64,000 nt of DNA. It comes from Diphasiastrum complanatum (Eukaryota; Streptophyta; Lycopodiopsida; Lycopodiales; Lycopodiaceae). A model generated the notes under the pieces. It had not been told where the DNA came from and ran no database searches. It was given only the letters and a program-made list of their open reading frames with translations. The stretch covers positions 19,543,783-19,607,782 of the forward strand of contig CM055109.1 of NCBI GenBank assembly GCA_029204225.1, given 5' to 3'. The position numbers and the translations under genes were made by a program. How positions within the stretch are numbered: the stretch's first letter is position 1; each line of letters opens with the position of its first letter. Positions 37,556 through 49,798 of the stretch are shown one piece after another.

Positions 37556-37865
37556 GAGCTTAAAGAGAACATCTTCTGTTGCTGCAGCAAGAGCACGCCA
37601 TGGCAGTGACAAAGAGGACAAGAGAAGTAGGCTTTTATTTCAACCCCAACGACGATTGTCGTCATGGCATGCTCTTCTTCTTGTTCCTCTCTGTTGATCG
37701 TTCTTCTCCTCTTCCTCCTCATCGATCTCTACTCCTTTTTTGCCCTCCTCGCCTCATCATCAGACCCACAAATGAAAACGCCCAGTTGTCTCCTTCTGTT
37801 GCGCTCACTTGTAGTACTGCTGCTCTTCTTCACCCTTCCAGAGGTCGTCCTGGGATGGACGTCAC

Positions 37866-38245
37866 CATACAGGAGGCATTGTGGATCAACAACCCATAAA
37901 GGAGGCACTGTGGATCAACAACAATCGGTTCAATTCTCATTGGGTTCGTGCCAAGCTACCTGTCATGCTACAATTTCAACAACGGAAGCCATCTGCTTTT
38001 TCAACACCTCGGGGCTCGGGTATGCTTATTATTTCTATCATACTCTTTTTAACTCGCCAGCACTCCGTGGCTGGCTGAGGGGGAGATGAATTTGTAGAGA
38101 TGCTTAAATCCACATCGACAATCCCTAACCATGTTTCTAATGCATTTTGGTTTACCCTTAGGCATTCAGACAAACTGGTTAGAATGGAGCAGCTGGCAGG
38201 AGTTTTTCTTAGATCCATCGCAGTGGTGGGACAATAGATTGACTA
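37866..38245 (+). pseudogene. OSB-type organellar ssDNA-binding protein fragment
   Basis: OSB proteins bind single-stranded DNA in plant mitochondria or plastids through PDF motifs. Two pieces match: EALWINN...HWVRAKL (about 37868-37965), like the EALWL...WV...L end of a PDF motif, and NWLEWSSWQEFFLDPSQWWD followed by NRLTK (about 38174-38242), like the W..L..NP..WWDNR..K start of one. They are in the order found in multi-motif OSB proteins. The second lies between an acceptor-like acccttag and an aag|gtgc donor-like end, so it may be an exon. A 33-bp piece containing gaggca.tgtggatcaacaac is duplicated in the first. The OB-fold domain is not seen. The assignment rests on motif recall. Confidence 0.55.
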
Positions 38246-38662
38246 AGGTGCACCTCATTTCAGGCTGCACTTGCTTTGGCTAATCACCTCTTACTTGAAT
38301 TTTATTGTTGCTATGATATTATGGGTATGAAGGCGATTGGTTTGTGTAGTCGTTTTTCTTAAGTTGAAGCTTTGACTGTGATCTATATAATTATCATTCA
38401 GAAAAGTCCGGTCGCTTGAGGGCCTATGAGTTGATGGTTGGCTCAATCCCTCCTGGGTAAAAGAAAAGATGGCTTCTATGACATTGGGTCAGATACAATC
38501 TAGTGATGGATTGAGATCACGATATGGTTTTAATCTGAAGTGTGCGGGTGTGAGATTACCACATGTCCTCCTTTTTCTCGCTCTTTCAAAATTGACAAAC
38601 GCGTCATTGCCAGATACTCTCTGCTCACGATCTCCATATTTAATACCGTACTGATTTTGCAG

Positions 38663-39090
<428 letters not shown>

Positions 39091-39275
39091 AAGTCAAGAT
39101 ACTTCCCGGTTTCAAAGGTGCCAATGTGTTTGATGGGGCATAGGCTATAGAATAAATATTCCATATGGACGCTTGCACAAAGTAACTTGCAGAGTACGTT
39201 AACAAATACAGAGGAAACATGTGTGAGAATACCTTTTAGTTTTGTGGTGGCGATGACTGCCATACTTGTGGAACA
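39091..39275. other. Unassigned segment between tubulin fragment and LTR-B
   Basis: The plus frame shows a coding-like LPGFKGANVFDGA and LAEYVNKYRGNMCENTF separated by stops. It is not tubulin and could be a third captured fragment. Confidence 0.3.
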
Positions 39276-40043
39276 TGTCGCAGAAGCGAGATTGTTTCGT
39301 GTTCGTCTTCTCCTTCTCTGTTCGTGAACAATTTTTAGTCTTTGAATTTTCTTTTCATGTTGAAGCCCTTACTGGATCTTGGACACGCGACGACGCATCA
39401 CAAAACACATTCTATTCTAGCAATCAAGACACAAAACACAAGATAAAGAGATACACAAAAATAGAGCGACTATATTGTTAGTTTGGTTTTGGAGTGAGAT
39501 CGTCAGTGTCTCGCTTGTTGGCGGATTGACACTCTGCTCTTACGCTGTGTTCTGCTCATTGGCAGACTTTCATGCACAACTATGGTGTCTTTACTTTCTT
39601 ACTCTATTCGCTACGTCTCTCTCTGTCTCTTATAGATCTATGTATTCTCATCACATCGTTATGATCTAGAGAGGATCGTTTATACCTCCACTATGTGGAG
39701 TTTACAAGATAGCTAAACATAGAATCACAAGACTAGTTAACGCTAATCAACTAGTTAGTTAATCTCTGTCGTTGCTACTCATTTCAGCAAGGCGTGAGGC
39801 CCGTTGAGCTGCCAGCTGGCAGCGCGAAAGATTTTTCTTCGTTTGATTCGTAATCTCCCGTTTGCTTTCGTTCTTTTCGTAGTTTTTGTTTTGCGTCCCT
39901 TTTGCGGTTTGTGGTCCTGGTGGTGTGTTTGCAATTCGCGAATGATTCGTGAATCGTTCGTGCTTCGAGTCAAAGACACGTTGACTGTCGCGAATCATTC
40001 TCGTTTGACCTTCGTGTCTTGTTCGTGTTGCGACAAAGTTGCA
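39276..40043 (-). repeat. LTR-B, 3' LTR of deleted element
   Basis: 768 bp, highly similar to 41228-42013; its first ~20 bp (minus sense) are replaced by a direct join to RT sequence. Confidence 0.9.
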
Positions 40044-41162
40044 GTCAAGGAATTTTCTATCATCAGCGAATCATCCACGAAAATGGTCAGTATCACAAAA
40101 TCCTTTCCTACTCTTTTGATGTAGACATTACAGTCCGGTTGAGTAGGATTGAATTCTAGAGACTTTAGAAGACCATCAAGCTTTTTGTACCAGGCTCATG
40201 ATGCCTGTTTTAGACCGTAGATGCATCTCTGCAATCGATAGATATATTGTCTGTTCTCGGGGTCTTCATAGCCTTCAGGTTGTTTCATGAAAATTTCCTC
40301 CTCTAGATCTCTGTGGAGAAAGGCTGTTTTCACGTCAATCTGATGAATTTCCAGATTGTACTATGTGGCGTATGAAAGGAGTAGCCTTATGCTTGTCATC
40401 TTGACCATGGGCGAATGTGTGTCAAAATAGTGAACACCATATCTCTGAGTGTAGCCCTTCGCGACAAGCCTTGCCTTGTAGCGGCCAATGGTGCCATCTG
40501 ATTTCAGCTTTTTCTTGTACACCCACTTGCAGTCGACCACTTTTCTGTTTTCTGGCAGTGGCTCTAATGTCCATGCTGCTTCCCTCTCCTTCGTCTCTCA
40601 TTAGTCTCTCATCAGTGACAAGACTAACTGCTTTGTCGAATGTCATATGTGGTAGACTTAGTATGAGCATTCTCAGCAGCTGATAGGACGTCAATAGAGA
40701 TTTCATGAAGTACATCAATTGCTATGGTGCTGGGACCTGGTGCTCCTGTCCTGATGCAGCGAGTTGAGCGAAGATCGTTCTGATCTTCTCAACGTGCTGA
40801 TCCAACTGGTTGCCATCCCACCATATTGATTGCAGCTGATTGTGAAGGTGCATGACTGAAGTTGCAGTCCTCACTTCATACTTCTGCTTCAATCTTTCCC
40901 ATGCTGCATGGCTGCTTTTGCAGTCTTCAATATGCATGAGTAGATCTTCATTTATGGATGAAACGATGATCACCATTGCGCGCTCATTCTTTTTGATCCA
41001 TTCAGCTCTCCTCGGGTCTCCCTCTGGAGGCTGCACCTCTGAGAGCTCGGTCACCGACCAGATGCCTTCGCCCTTCAAGAGTGTTTTGATTTTGAATTTC
41101 TAGATTCTATAATTTGCGCCATCAAGACTGATTGCTACTCTGGTTTGGATTGTCGTAGCCAT
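40044..41162 (-). pseudogene. Copia-B gag fused to partial RT
   Basis: ATG 41162 opens gag: VAISLDGANYRI, a TAG where Trp is expected, then ERAMVIIVSSINEDLLMHIE and SSHAAWERLKQKYEV (UBN2-type capsid) to a stop at 40722. Near 40590 the sequence jumps to [56 protein letters not shown] and FVDDSLMI, where the LTR follows at once. Stops lie in the RT part (YAT-TAG, QAS-TGA). The join removed the end of gag, protease and integrase. Confidence 0.85.
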
Positions 41163-41214
41163 ATTGTGTTGTCTGAAAGAATCATTGCTGGGATATCAGT
41201 AGTGATAACCTGTT

Positions 41215-41227
41215 GGCTCTAATACCA
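41215..41227 (-). promoter_or_regulatory. Copia-B primer-binding site
   Basis: TGGTATTAGAGCC directly follows the 5' LTR end in minus sense, one mismatch from the initiator-Met complement. Confidence 0.85.
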
Positions 41228-42013
41228 TGTTGCAGAAGTGAGACTGTTTCGTGTTCGTCTTCTCCTTCTCTGTTCGCGAACAATTTTTTTCTTTGAATTT
41301 TCTTTTCGTGTTGAAGCCCTTACAGGATCCCAAACATGCGACTACGCATCACATAACACATTCTATTCTAGCAATCAAGACACACAACACAAGACAAAGA
41401 GATACATGAAAATAGAGCGACTATATCGTTAGTTTGGTTTTGGAGCGAGATCGTCAGTGTCTCGCTAGTTGGTGGATTGACACTCTGCTCTTACGCTGTG
41501 TTCTGCTCGTTGGCAGAATTTCATGCACAGCTATGGTGTCTTTAATTTCTTACTCTATTCACTACGTTTCTCTCTGTCTCTTACAGATCTATGTATTCTC
41601 ATCACATCGTTATGATCCAGAGGTGATCGTTTATACCTCCACTATGTGGAGTTTACAAGATAGCTAAACGTAGAATCACAAGACTAGTTAACGCTAATCA
41701 ACTAGTTAGTTAATCTCCGTCGTTGCTATTCATTTCAGCTGGGCGTGAAGCCCGTTGAGCTGCCAACTGGCAGCGCGAAAGATTTTTCTTCGTTTGATTC
41801 GTAATCTCCCGTTTGCTTTCGTTCTTTTCGTTTCTTTTCGTAGTTTTCATTTTGCATTTCTTTTGTAGTTTGTGATCCTGGAGGTGTGTTTGCGATTCGC
41901 AAATCGTTCGTGCTTCAAGTCAAAGACACGTTGACTGTCGCGAATCATTCTCGTTCGACCTTCGTGTCTTGTTCGTGCTGCGACAAAGTTGCAAGAGTTC
42001 ACAATTTCTGACA
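41228..42013 (-). repeat. LTR-B, 5' LTR of deleted element
   Basis: Complete 786-bp LTR from TGTCAGAAATTG (42013) to CTTCTGCAACA (41228). Confidence 0.9.
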
Positions 42014-43401
42014 AAACAGTGCAAATTTTGCATTGCTTATGGCGGGGCATTTAGATGAGGACTAAGCAAAACTGCTTTTGATTTTTTCTTCAATTTTTGT
42101 CTCAACTATTATTGAGTTTCCCTTTAACTTCAAATTCTTTGAAATGCACATAGAGGGACTCAAACTCCCACTCTTTCAATTTAAGTGTCACTTTCAGATT
42201 AATCTCTCTCAACTGTTGCCCATCACTGTTGCTTTCCCAATTTATGCTTTTCTCCAATTTCCATTGTGGAGGAAACCCTCCATCATCAGCTGAATTGGAA
42301 GTAGCCTCCAAGAATAGCTTTTATTTGAGTAGACATGAACAACAATACCATGTCTTCAATATCTTGATGTGTGTCTACGATGAGGCTCTGTAGGAGAGTA
42401 ACAATTCCATGCTATGATACATGCTATTGCTGGTGTGCTTGGGAGATTGACTTTGTGAACTAGGTTTGTTTGGAAATTTTTATAACAAGGATATGATTGC
42501 ACTTCTATAAGAATAATCCATCTTTTTTGCAGCTTTTGGATAGGTTATCTAATAGCATTATCTTTTTGCCAGTTCTGTTTGCAGCAAGGTGATTTGATTT
42601 TCATCTTTTGAGTTTTCATTTTTCAATTGTAGCTGCTTAATTATGCAGCTCATCATAGCATAGGCATGGCATAGTAGGTCATCCATATGGCTACTGTAAC
42701 TAGAGTGCACATTGCAATCCCATTGTTAAACATTTGTATGGAAAGTGCACTGCATGAGAATTAGCCCTAACATACATTAAAAACTTTGAAGTTGTGTGAT
42801 TTTTTTGTTTTTTCATTTTGATGCTTTTATGTCTTCTGAGTGCTTTTTGCTACAAAGCATTTAAGGATTAGCTATTGGGTTTTTGTTATTATTTGAAGGG
42901 TATGCTATAAATTATGCAAAAAATCGGAACAAGAGCTGCCATTCATAATCACCACAGATAAGCAAACAAGGGGTGCTTATTTCCCATGTAATTTGTTTTA
43001 CTTTCGTTTAAAAGTCAAATTAGGTGCCATTCAATTTTATTTAGTCTCTGAAGTCACCCAATGAGTTGGTTGTGTGAGGAGCATCTCATGTATAACTATG
43101 AGTGCAAGTACCTTGGCAAGTTGGCTATGTAGTACTATTATTAGGTTGACTATAAAGACTTGCTAAGTTGTGTGCAAAATAATAGTATGAAAGTTCTTAA
43201 TTGCAATTATTGGCTTAAGAAAATGAATGTGACCAAAAACTTGATTGAAAGATCTTGTGATTTGAAAGCAAATATTATAGCTATATTATCAACTGGAAGT
43301 TGCAGTTTAGAGAATGAAGCTTGCAAATTAAGCCTATAATTATTTTAATAACCAAGATTCACATGAACACACACTTCCAAAAATGTGAGATATGCGACAC
43401 A

Positions 43402-43403
<2 letters not shown>
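42014..43403. other. Unassigned region, possible continuation of Helitron-like segment
   Basis: No gene is recognised in 1.4 kb. A minus-strand frame at 42311-42102 (SADDGGFPPQWKLEKS, rich in Lys/Glu) has no match I know. I looked for a hairpin followed by CTRR, the Helitron 3' end, and did not find a convincing one. Confidence 0.35.

Positions 43404-43493
<90 letters not shown>
43404..43493. repeat. (TC)n microsatellite, 90 bp
   Basis: Uninterrupted TC dinucleotides, 45 units. Confidence 0.98.
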
Positions 43494-43496
<3 letters not shown>

Positions 43497-43777
43497 TTGC
43501 CCGAGTATTAAAATCTACCTTAATATCTCTCTCATTGTTCTCAAGGGTAATCTTTTCATAGTCATAGTCATGTCTAATTGTTTGGCCATTTTTAGCCATG
43601 GTCTTTTGAACCATAAGTGACAGGAGTTAGGTGTATTAATTAAGTATATGAATGTAAAGAATATTACAAATTGCAATCCAGTTGGCAAGTTGGCCTATCC
43701 CAATCACTTATTTTAAAAAGTAGAATTGAAATCATGCAAAGTTTAGAACCAAACCACATAGATATTGATAGCTTTTA

Positions 43778-45028
43778 GATCAACAACAAATTTTAAACTC
43801 TCGGATCACAACTTTTCCGTGGATTCTAACATTTCCTGGTTTGATCCTCAAAGAGTAGTGACAGCAGCATTCAACCCTGACATAGCATTCTTGAGTGCAC
43901 TATTTTCAGCACTAGTGTATTGCACATAATGAAGCAATTGTTGATTAGCAAACTGTAATTGTTGATTCAGACAAGATATGCTATGCATTCCAATATCACG
44001 CAACCTTTGACAATATCCAAGTAATCCACTATTTCCTTCACACATAAATACAAGTAAATTTCCATAGGCGAAAAAGGCAACACTGTATTTTCACACGTGA
44101 TTTGTGATAGGCGAAAAAGGCGACACTACCCTACAAAATGCCAAAGGTGCCCTTATAGAAAAGCAAAGTCACCTTGTAAAATCAAATCTTAAGGCATTTG
44201 TCAGAGTGTCACATTTTTTGCGTCTTCACCAATGTTCATTTCAGCAAAGGCTGACGTCGCGGCCTTCTCACGCTCATCCCATGCAACTGTGCAAACAGAT
44301 TTGACAACGGCAGCAGTCACCCATGATCTCCCACAAACATCATATCCACTTTGTACTTTCTTTACCTACATACATATTTGAGAAGATGAGTTACGGACTT
44401 AAAATCTGGACACAAATTGGTAGCTGGATCATTAGGATAAATTGATCCATCCACCCACAAATCTATACTCATATGATTCTTCATTCTCAATTCTCTAACT
44501 ATTGCTGCAACATTTTCTACATCTTTCGCATTTTTCTTAATAATTGGAGTGCATTCCATCGGAAGAGCAACATGCAAATGGAACATTGCCATTGTTAAAG
44601 CTACAATCATGTAAATGAATCTACCTACAGTAAATCAATATGAATAGATCTAGCATTCCTTACTTTTGTAATGTTTATGTCACATTGAAAAATCGTCATG
44701 CCTCATATTTCACTATAAGTATACAGTGATTTCAAAAGTTTTGCCTCTCCCGCTTCAATTTTTGCATTGAGCACACCAAGATCTTCAATCTTAAAGCTCT
44801 AGTCCCAAATTTTGGAAAGAGCATGAAGGGAAGTTATTACATCTCATGCTAAACTAACTATTGTCTAACCATACTAGTTAAACGTCGAGCAAGGCCGGAA
44901 ACTCGGGAAACGGCGACCAGAAGCTACCGATTTTCATTCTCTCTCTACATAACCTCTCTCTCTATGTAATCTCTCTCTAAAGTGAAATTTATTAAAGCGC
45001 TCATTTTGAGCCCATATTTCCCCTAATG
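43778..45028 (-). pseudogene. T2: 5' part of a second T element, exon 1 only
   Basis: In minus sense it begins CATTAGGGGAAATATGGGC at 45028, then about 400 bp of UTR, then exon 1: MAMFHLHVALPMECTP, MSIDLWVDGSIYPNDP, CPDFKSVTHLLKYV and the coiled coil with HSISCLNQQLQFANQQ. It is close to T1 at the nucleotide level and supplies the N-terminus missing from T1. A ~325-bp repeat interrupts exon 1 at 44046-44372, and the copy ends at about 43778 before the exon's basic end. On its 5' side it sits inside copia reverse transcriptase. Confidence 0.7.
44046..44372 (+). repeat. Dispersed repeat inserted in T2 exon 1
   Basis: About 325 bp absent from T1 at this point, bounded by similar words (acacataaata and tacatacatat) that may be a target duplication. 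Its last 125 bp (gcaaaggctgacgtc to ttgtactttctt) match 52957-53085 inside LTR-D, and ccataggcgaaaa matches there too. Confidence 0.65.
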
Positions 45029-46173
45029 AAAGTCTACTTCTTTGGTTTGCAAGAACCCCTTTGCCACTAGCCTTGCCTTGTGTTTGTTGATGCTCCCATC
45101 TTGATTGTACTTCAATCTATAGATCCATTTGCACTCAAGTGGTTTTCTTCCATGAGGAAGATCCACAAGCTTCCATGTACGATTCTCCATAAGAGCATCA
45201 TACTCCTTTTGCATGGCATCCCTCCATTCTTGTGACTCCATATCTTCTTCAAAGCAACTTGGCTCATCAAACATAGAAGTTAGAAAAGTGTAAGAGGTAA
45301 GTGAATGAAGAATCTCCCTTTGTGCACCTTTGTCAACATAGGTGTGTCAAACCTTAAAAGATCCTTGACATAAGATGGATTAGAAGCTTTCTCATTCAAC
45401 TTGTAGTAGTTACCTTCATCAAAAGAAACATCTTTACTCACTAAAATCTTTTTAGTTGGATTATAGACTCTATATCCTTTGCTATTTTCAGCATAACCAA
45501 CAAAGATCCCCTTTATAGAAGTAGGATCATCCTTTTTTCTTGTATCTAATGCTTGAAAAACATAGCAAGTAGATCCAAAAATTCTTAGTTCTTTAAGATT
45601 CAGCTTCTTACAAAATAGAGCCTCATAAGATGTTATGTCTCCAATGGGATTACAGGGCAATCTATTACACAAATAAGTTGCACAAATAATAGCCTCTCCC
45701 CAAAAGGACTTAGGTAGAGATGCATCTAACCTCAAAGCCTTAGCACACTCACAAAGTGTTCTATTCATCCTCTCGGCTATACCATTTTGTTGAGGACTAT
45801 AAGTACATGTAAGCTCTCTTTTAATGCTATTGGATTTACAAAACTCTATCATCTTGGTGGAGATATACTCTCCACCATTATCACTCCTCAATACTTTAAT
45901 CCTAGCATCAAGTTCATTTTCAACTAGAGTTTTGAACTTCACAAAAGCTTCAAACACTTTACTTTTGGAATCCAAAAGTTCAATCCAGGCATATCTAGAG
46001 TAATCATCAATAAAAGATACATACATAGATGCACCTCCATTAAATTCTTGAGAAAAAGAGTGCACATCACTATGAATTAGATCTAATGCTTTTGTAGATC
46101 TAGTGGAAGAGATATCAAAAGGTAGCTTGTGTGCCTTTGAGAGGCTACAAGCTTGTGTCTTTGGAAGGCCAGC
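45023..46173 (-). pseudogene. Copia integrase and start of RT, cut by T2 and LTR-C
   Basis: From 46173 downward: CAGLPKTQACSLSKAHKLP (end of pre-integrase), then a full integrase core with HSDVHSFSQEFNGGASMYV, SDNGGEYIS and NGIAERMNRTLCECAKA, then YVFQALDTRKKDDPTSIKG. A shift at about 45275 leads to EWRDAMQKEYDALMENRTWK and [18 protein letters not shown] (start of RT), where the T2 terminus interrupts at about 45028. The integrase triad (D, D, E) is intact. The LTR-C relic replaces everything upstream of residue CAGLPK. Confidence 0.9.
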
Positions 46174-46433
46174 ACATGTGGGACAGCTCATTGTACTCAT
46201 CCATATCCACTTTGGTCATTGGTGGTTTGTGTTGATCTTCTAGATTCCTACAATCTAGGAACTAACTCCTATAATTTAGGAGGTGTCATATTAGACTCAA
46301 ATGAAAGCTAATAAAAATGGATCTGAATATTACAAGTGTCATTTCACATGTGTGGATAGGTCCTCACACGTGTGGATCCACATAGATGTCAAAAATACAT
46401 CAAAAACCATGTGAAAATTGCTAAATTCTAACA
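46174..46433 (-). repeat. LTR-C, partial copy
   Basis: In minus sense it begins TGTTAGAATTTAGC at 46433 and carries cacacgtgtgg near 46367. It matches 8626-8917 across its length. Its 3' portion is absent. Confidence 0.7.
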
Positions 46434-46599
46434 CTTACTTTGGATTTTTTCATTTTAGGAAACAATTTTTTTTGATGATTTTGCAATTCAATTCATCGAG
46501 GGTAGAGATCTTCTCTGTATGAGAATTTTCAAGAGATCATGCACTGGGGGGGGGAGACTATCAGAAGCAGAGTAAAAATTTTCATTTAATATAAAAAAA
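46434..46599. other. Spacer with G-run and local 54-bp duplication
   Basis: There is no gene. It contains a run of nine G near 46547. The word tcatttaatata...attgtgtgtct occurs at about 46582 and again at about 46636. Confidence 0.4.
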
Positions 46600-49500
46600 T
46601 TATTGTGTGTCTGGTCTATTGCCTATTGCCTATTAAATTGTCATTTAATATACAAGATTTTATTGTGTGTCTATTGTCTATTGGCTTGTATAAATTTGCA
46701 TGCTTTTTGAAATTTTTTATAATCCATCGATTTTGTATTATGACAAATTTGGATTCTCCTGTAAAACCATTTAAAAAGTTGCAGTATATAGCTATTCTTT
46801 GTGCTAGTCTCGCCATGTTGTGTACTTTTATGAAATGCCGCTCTTGCTTGCCAATGAAATTATTTCATTCCTTGCAATGACCATATGCTAAGACTTCTAC
46901 TATTTTTTGCAAAGAATGTCGAATGATGCCGTAATATGTGCTGCATGTCATAAAAACATAATCTAAATCAGTACCAAAAGTATCTAATTTAATTGCACAA
47001 ATTCGTCTATAGTAGTATAACATCGAAATCTTACCATATAATGTGTTATATGATCAATACTCCATGCACTTCGAACTGCATCCACAAATTCACTGGTTGT
47101 TTTTTGTATCATTTGTACATCAGTATTTGAAAATTTATCTTTTCTCAAGTATTTCACCATGTTGTCTAATTTTTTCCAAACTTCTACCTTGTGTATGCAA
47201 GTAGAACCTTCTTCTTTGAGATCTTGAGTTGCTGCAATAATCTCTTTCCAAACCGACTATTGAATCTTGGATTGTTTGCCAGAATAATTTGATAAAAATC
47301 TTCGAGCTTTGGATCCTCCAATGCTCAGTTTGCATGGAATATTTCTTGTTTTACCTGATAGCTTGTCGTCTTTTTTTATTTAACGTGACCTTTATGTAAG
47401 TCTGCTTTAGACAACACATCCTCTAATCTAAAAATAGCTTCCATGCAAACAAGATGTGAAAATATATTATTTTTTCTATGATACGCACCTCCGCATGCAT
47501 GTACAGATATGAACATTCTGAAGAGAAATCGATAGTACAGGTTTTCAATTAGGATCTTCTCAATCTCTTGATATTCCTGTACTCCTTGTCATGTCTTTTG
47601 CTGTCTTCATGCAGTAAAAACAAGGGTGTTTAGAGTTAGCGCCATGAAATACATTGAACATATATTTTAACATCTTCAGAACTCCTGCTAAATGCCATTC
47701 AATATTGAAAGTGCCAATTCTAGGAATATTGAGTGGAACTCCCTCCATGTGATTATGATGTTCTATTAAATATCCATGAGAGAATATCATGGTCTTCTTT
47801 CATCACCTATAAGAGAATACAAAAACATGATTAGCCTCATAATATTAACACACAAAAGACTTCCCAAATGAAATCCATATTAAATGATTATTTGTATTGA
47901 TTATGCGAAGGAACTGCTATACCTGAAATGCTACCAACTACCAAATATCATTTTTTGATTGCACACTAAAATTGAGGCCTTCTAAGTCTTCTGAATTTGA
48001 AAGTGCTCCATTTATAATCGTGAGACTGACTCTTTCCATTTTTTGTCCTTCTATAATTTTAGACTCATCTAACTTGAGAACAACTATCAACTTGTTATTG
48101 ACATTCTCATTTGTAATACCGTAAAAATTTATGATGAATGTTAGTAATTGATTAATGTCAATATATAAATTGTTAGAATTGTTATATGCTAGACTTTCTC
48201 CTTTCGAGCGATACACTTCATTGATATGAGATAGATTACCAACTATTGTGTGCATACCTTGGTTTAACATGTCTCTTTCTTTAAAAAGATGAAATGGTCG
48301 TGGGATTGGAAACTTTTTAATACTTACCTATGCAGATGCCTTTATCATCTTAAACATGTTGCATATGCTTCTCTACTAATGCTAGAAAAGTCACATGCCC
48401 CCTGAAGTAATGTAGTGTCTAATATTTTTCCAACTTCATTCATAATGTTATCAGTAACTAAAGCCTTAATCTTTTTCATTTTGTTATTGTTTAGCATTGA
48501 TTTCATAGATTTAGAAGTAAAGATAGAGCCTCGTGAGTTTCCAATCGAAATCTCATTGGCCAAATGGTCTTCAACAATCAATGTTGATCTGCATTGCAAA
48601 CATAATGTTCATGAAAATGTCAGTAGAAATTAGAACACTCATAGTATTCACAACAGTATAATAAGCAAATCAACGAAAAATTGAAATGAATAAATAACAA
48701 AACTAGTGATTATGAATGAATCATAAAGTTCAAGCAATATTCAATACCAAATAAGCTATAACTTACTTGAATGCACAAATTCGTCTTTTCTATGAACTAC
48801 TCTGGATGATAAATCACATATATCCTTGTTTACCAGTCTTTTTCTCTTGTTGCTTCGGACCTTTCTGTTGAGCACATCCATATCTTTAACAAGAGACAAA
48901 TATGAGATATGCATGGATTGAAATGCAGTTTTTATCTCATCATTACTAGTTGTATAATGATGCAAAGAAGATTTCAACCCTTGGATCTCCTTCTTGACCA
49001 TCTCATTTTCATCCAAACAAGTTTTCAACTTTGTAGATTTTTCTTTGCACTCCTTTGATTCTTTCCTTGACTCCTCTTCCAAATAATGTATTCTTTGCAT
49101 TGAATGTGCATTCTCATAGAGCATCAAAATCTCACAATTACCCAAAAGGCCAATTTTACCATGACACATATAGATTATCAACTGACTCACCGAATGAAAA
49201 TCTGGATGTTGCAATGAACATGGATCAATAGGATACAATGTTCTTGATGACCATAAATCTAGATGCTTTAGCTTTTTCTCCCTATATCGGACCATATCAT
49301 AAGTTGACAATTTGGGTTGCTTTGAATTTCTTGTCCTTAGGGGAGCATATTTTGGTGAGAGATCCACATGAAGATGATAAAGCTTTGTTATCAGTACAAT
49401 AGTTTAGTAACAAAAAACACAATGGCAATAACAAAGCTGGAGATGGCGCTAACGACTCTGCTAGAGATCGAAATGACGCTAAATACTTGTTTTTGACCCT

Positions 49501-49798
49501 GGAGATAGAGATGGCGTAGGCTTTGTTTCAGAAATGTCACTCCTAATTTAAATTTTTGAGTGTTCCCAACTATTGAGAGGGAATATTTCAGCATTTTGAA
49601 AATTATATTTTAACTATGGTTAAGCACCAGTGAAGTTTGATGTGACTAAACTAAGGTGCATTCATTTACATGGAAAGTAAAGCGGCCCGATGCGTAAAAA
49701 AATTAAAAAATGATATTATAATTACTTTATAGTTATTTCTCTCTCTCCTACATGGCATTTCTTATAGGGCCCTCTTTGGGCCCATATTTTCTCTAATG
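46600..49798 (-). pseudogene. T3: transposase-like gene with conserved exons
   Basis: In minus sense the element starts CATTAGAGAAAATATGGGC at 49798. Exon 1 (about 49390-48767): LYHLHVDLSPKYAPL, KHLDLWSSRTLYPIDP, a long coiled coil and NKRKRLV, ending GCATTCAA|gtaagt. Exon 2 (48588-47933): EISIGNSRGSIFTSKSMKSM, GACDFSSISREAYATC, LIVVLKLDESKIIEGQKMER, ending CAG|gtata. Exon 3 (from 47806): VMKEDHDILSW, FNIEWHLAGVLKMLKYMFN, HPCFYCMK. Exon 4 (from 46940): SLSIWSLQGMK, FHWQARAAFHKSTQHG, QLFKWFYRRIQ. Intron 1 is 178 bp and intron 2 126 bp, with GT/AG ends at the same codons as in T1. A TAG in IW-W, a TAA at GMK and several indels kill it. Divergence from T1 is large, yet key residues persist, which suggests the family was once under coding constraint. 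Confidence 0.65.

Larger units (their letters stand above)
39276..42013 (-). mobile_element. Internally deleted copia-B element with two LTRs
   Basis: The 5' LTR is 42013-41228 (786 bp, TGTCAG...GCAACA), the primer site follows, then gag and a partial RT, then the 3' LTR 40043-39276, which has lost its first ~20 bp. Flanks aaaca (42014-42018) and gaaca (39271-39275) are a near-perfect 5-bp target duplication. Protease, integrase, part of RT and RNase H are missing. It inserted into the Helitron-like segment. Confidence 0.85.

Noticed and set aside
37664-38089. Plus-strand frame of 141 codons with a very hydrophobic start, like a secreted protein
   Set aside because: It overlaps the OSB-like fragment in another frame, and its Leu/Ser richness comes from CT-rich sequence. 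No cysteine pattern or relative supports it.
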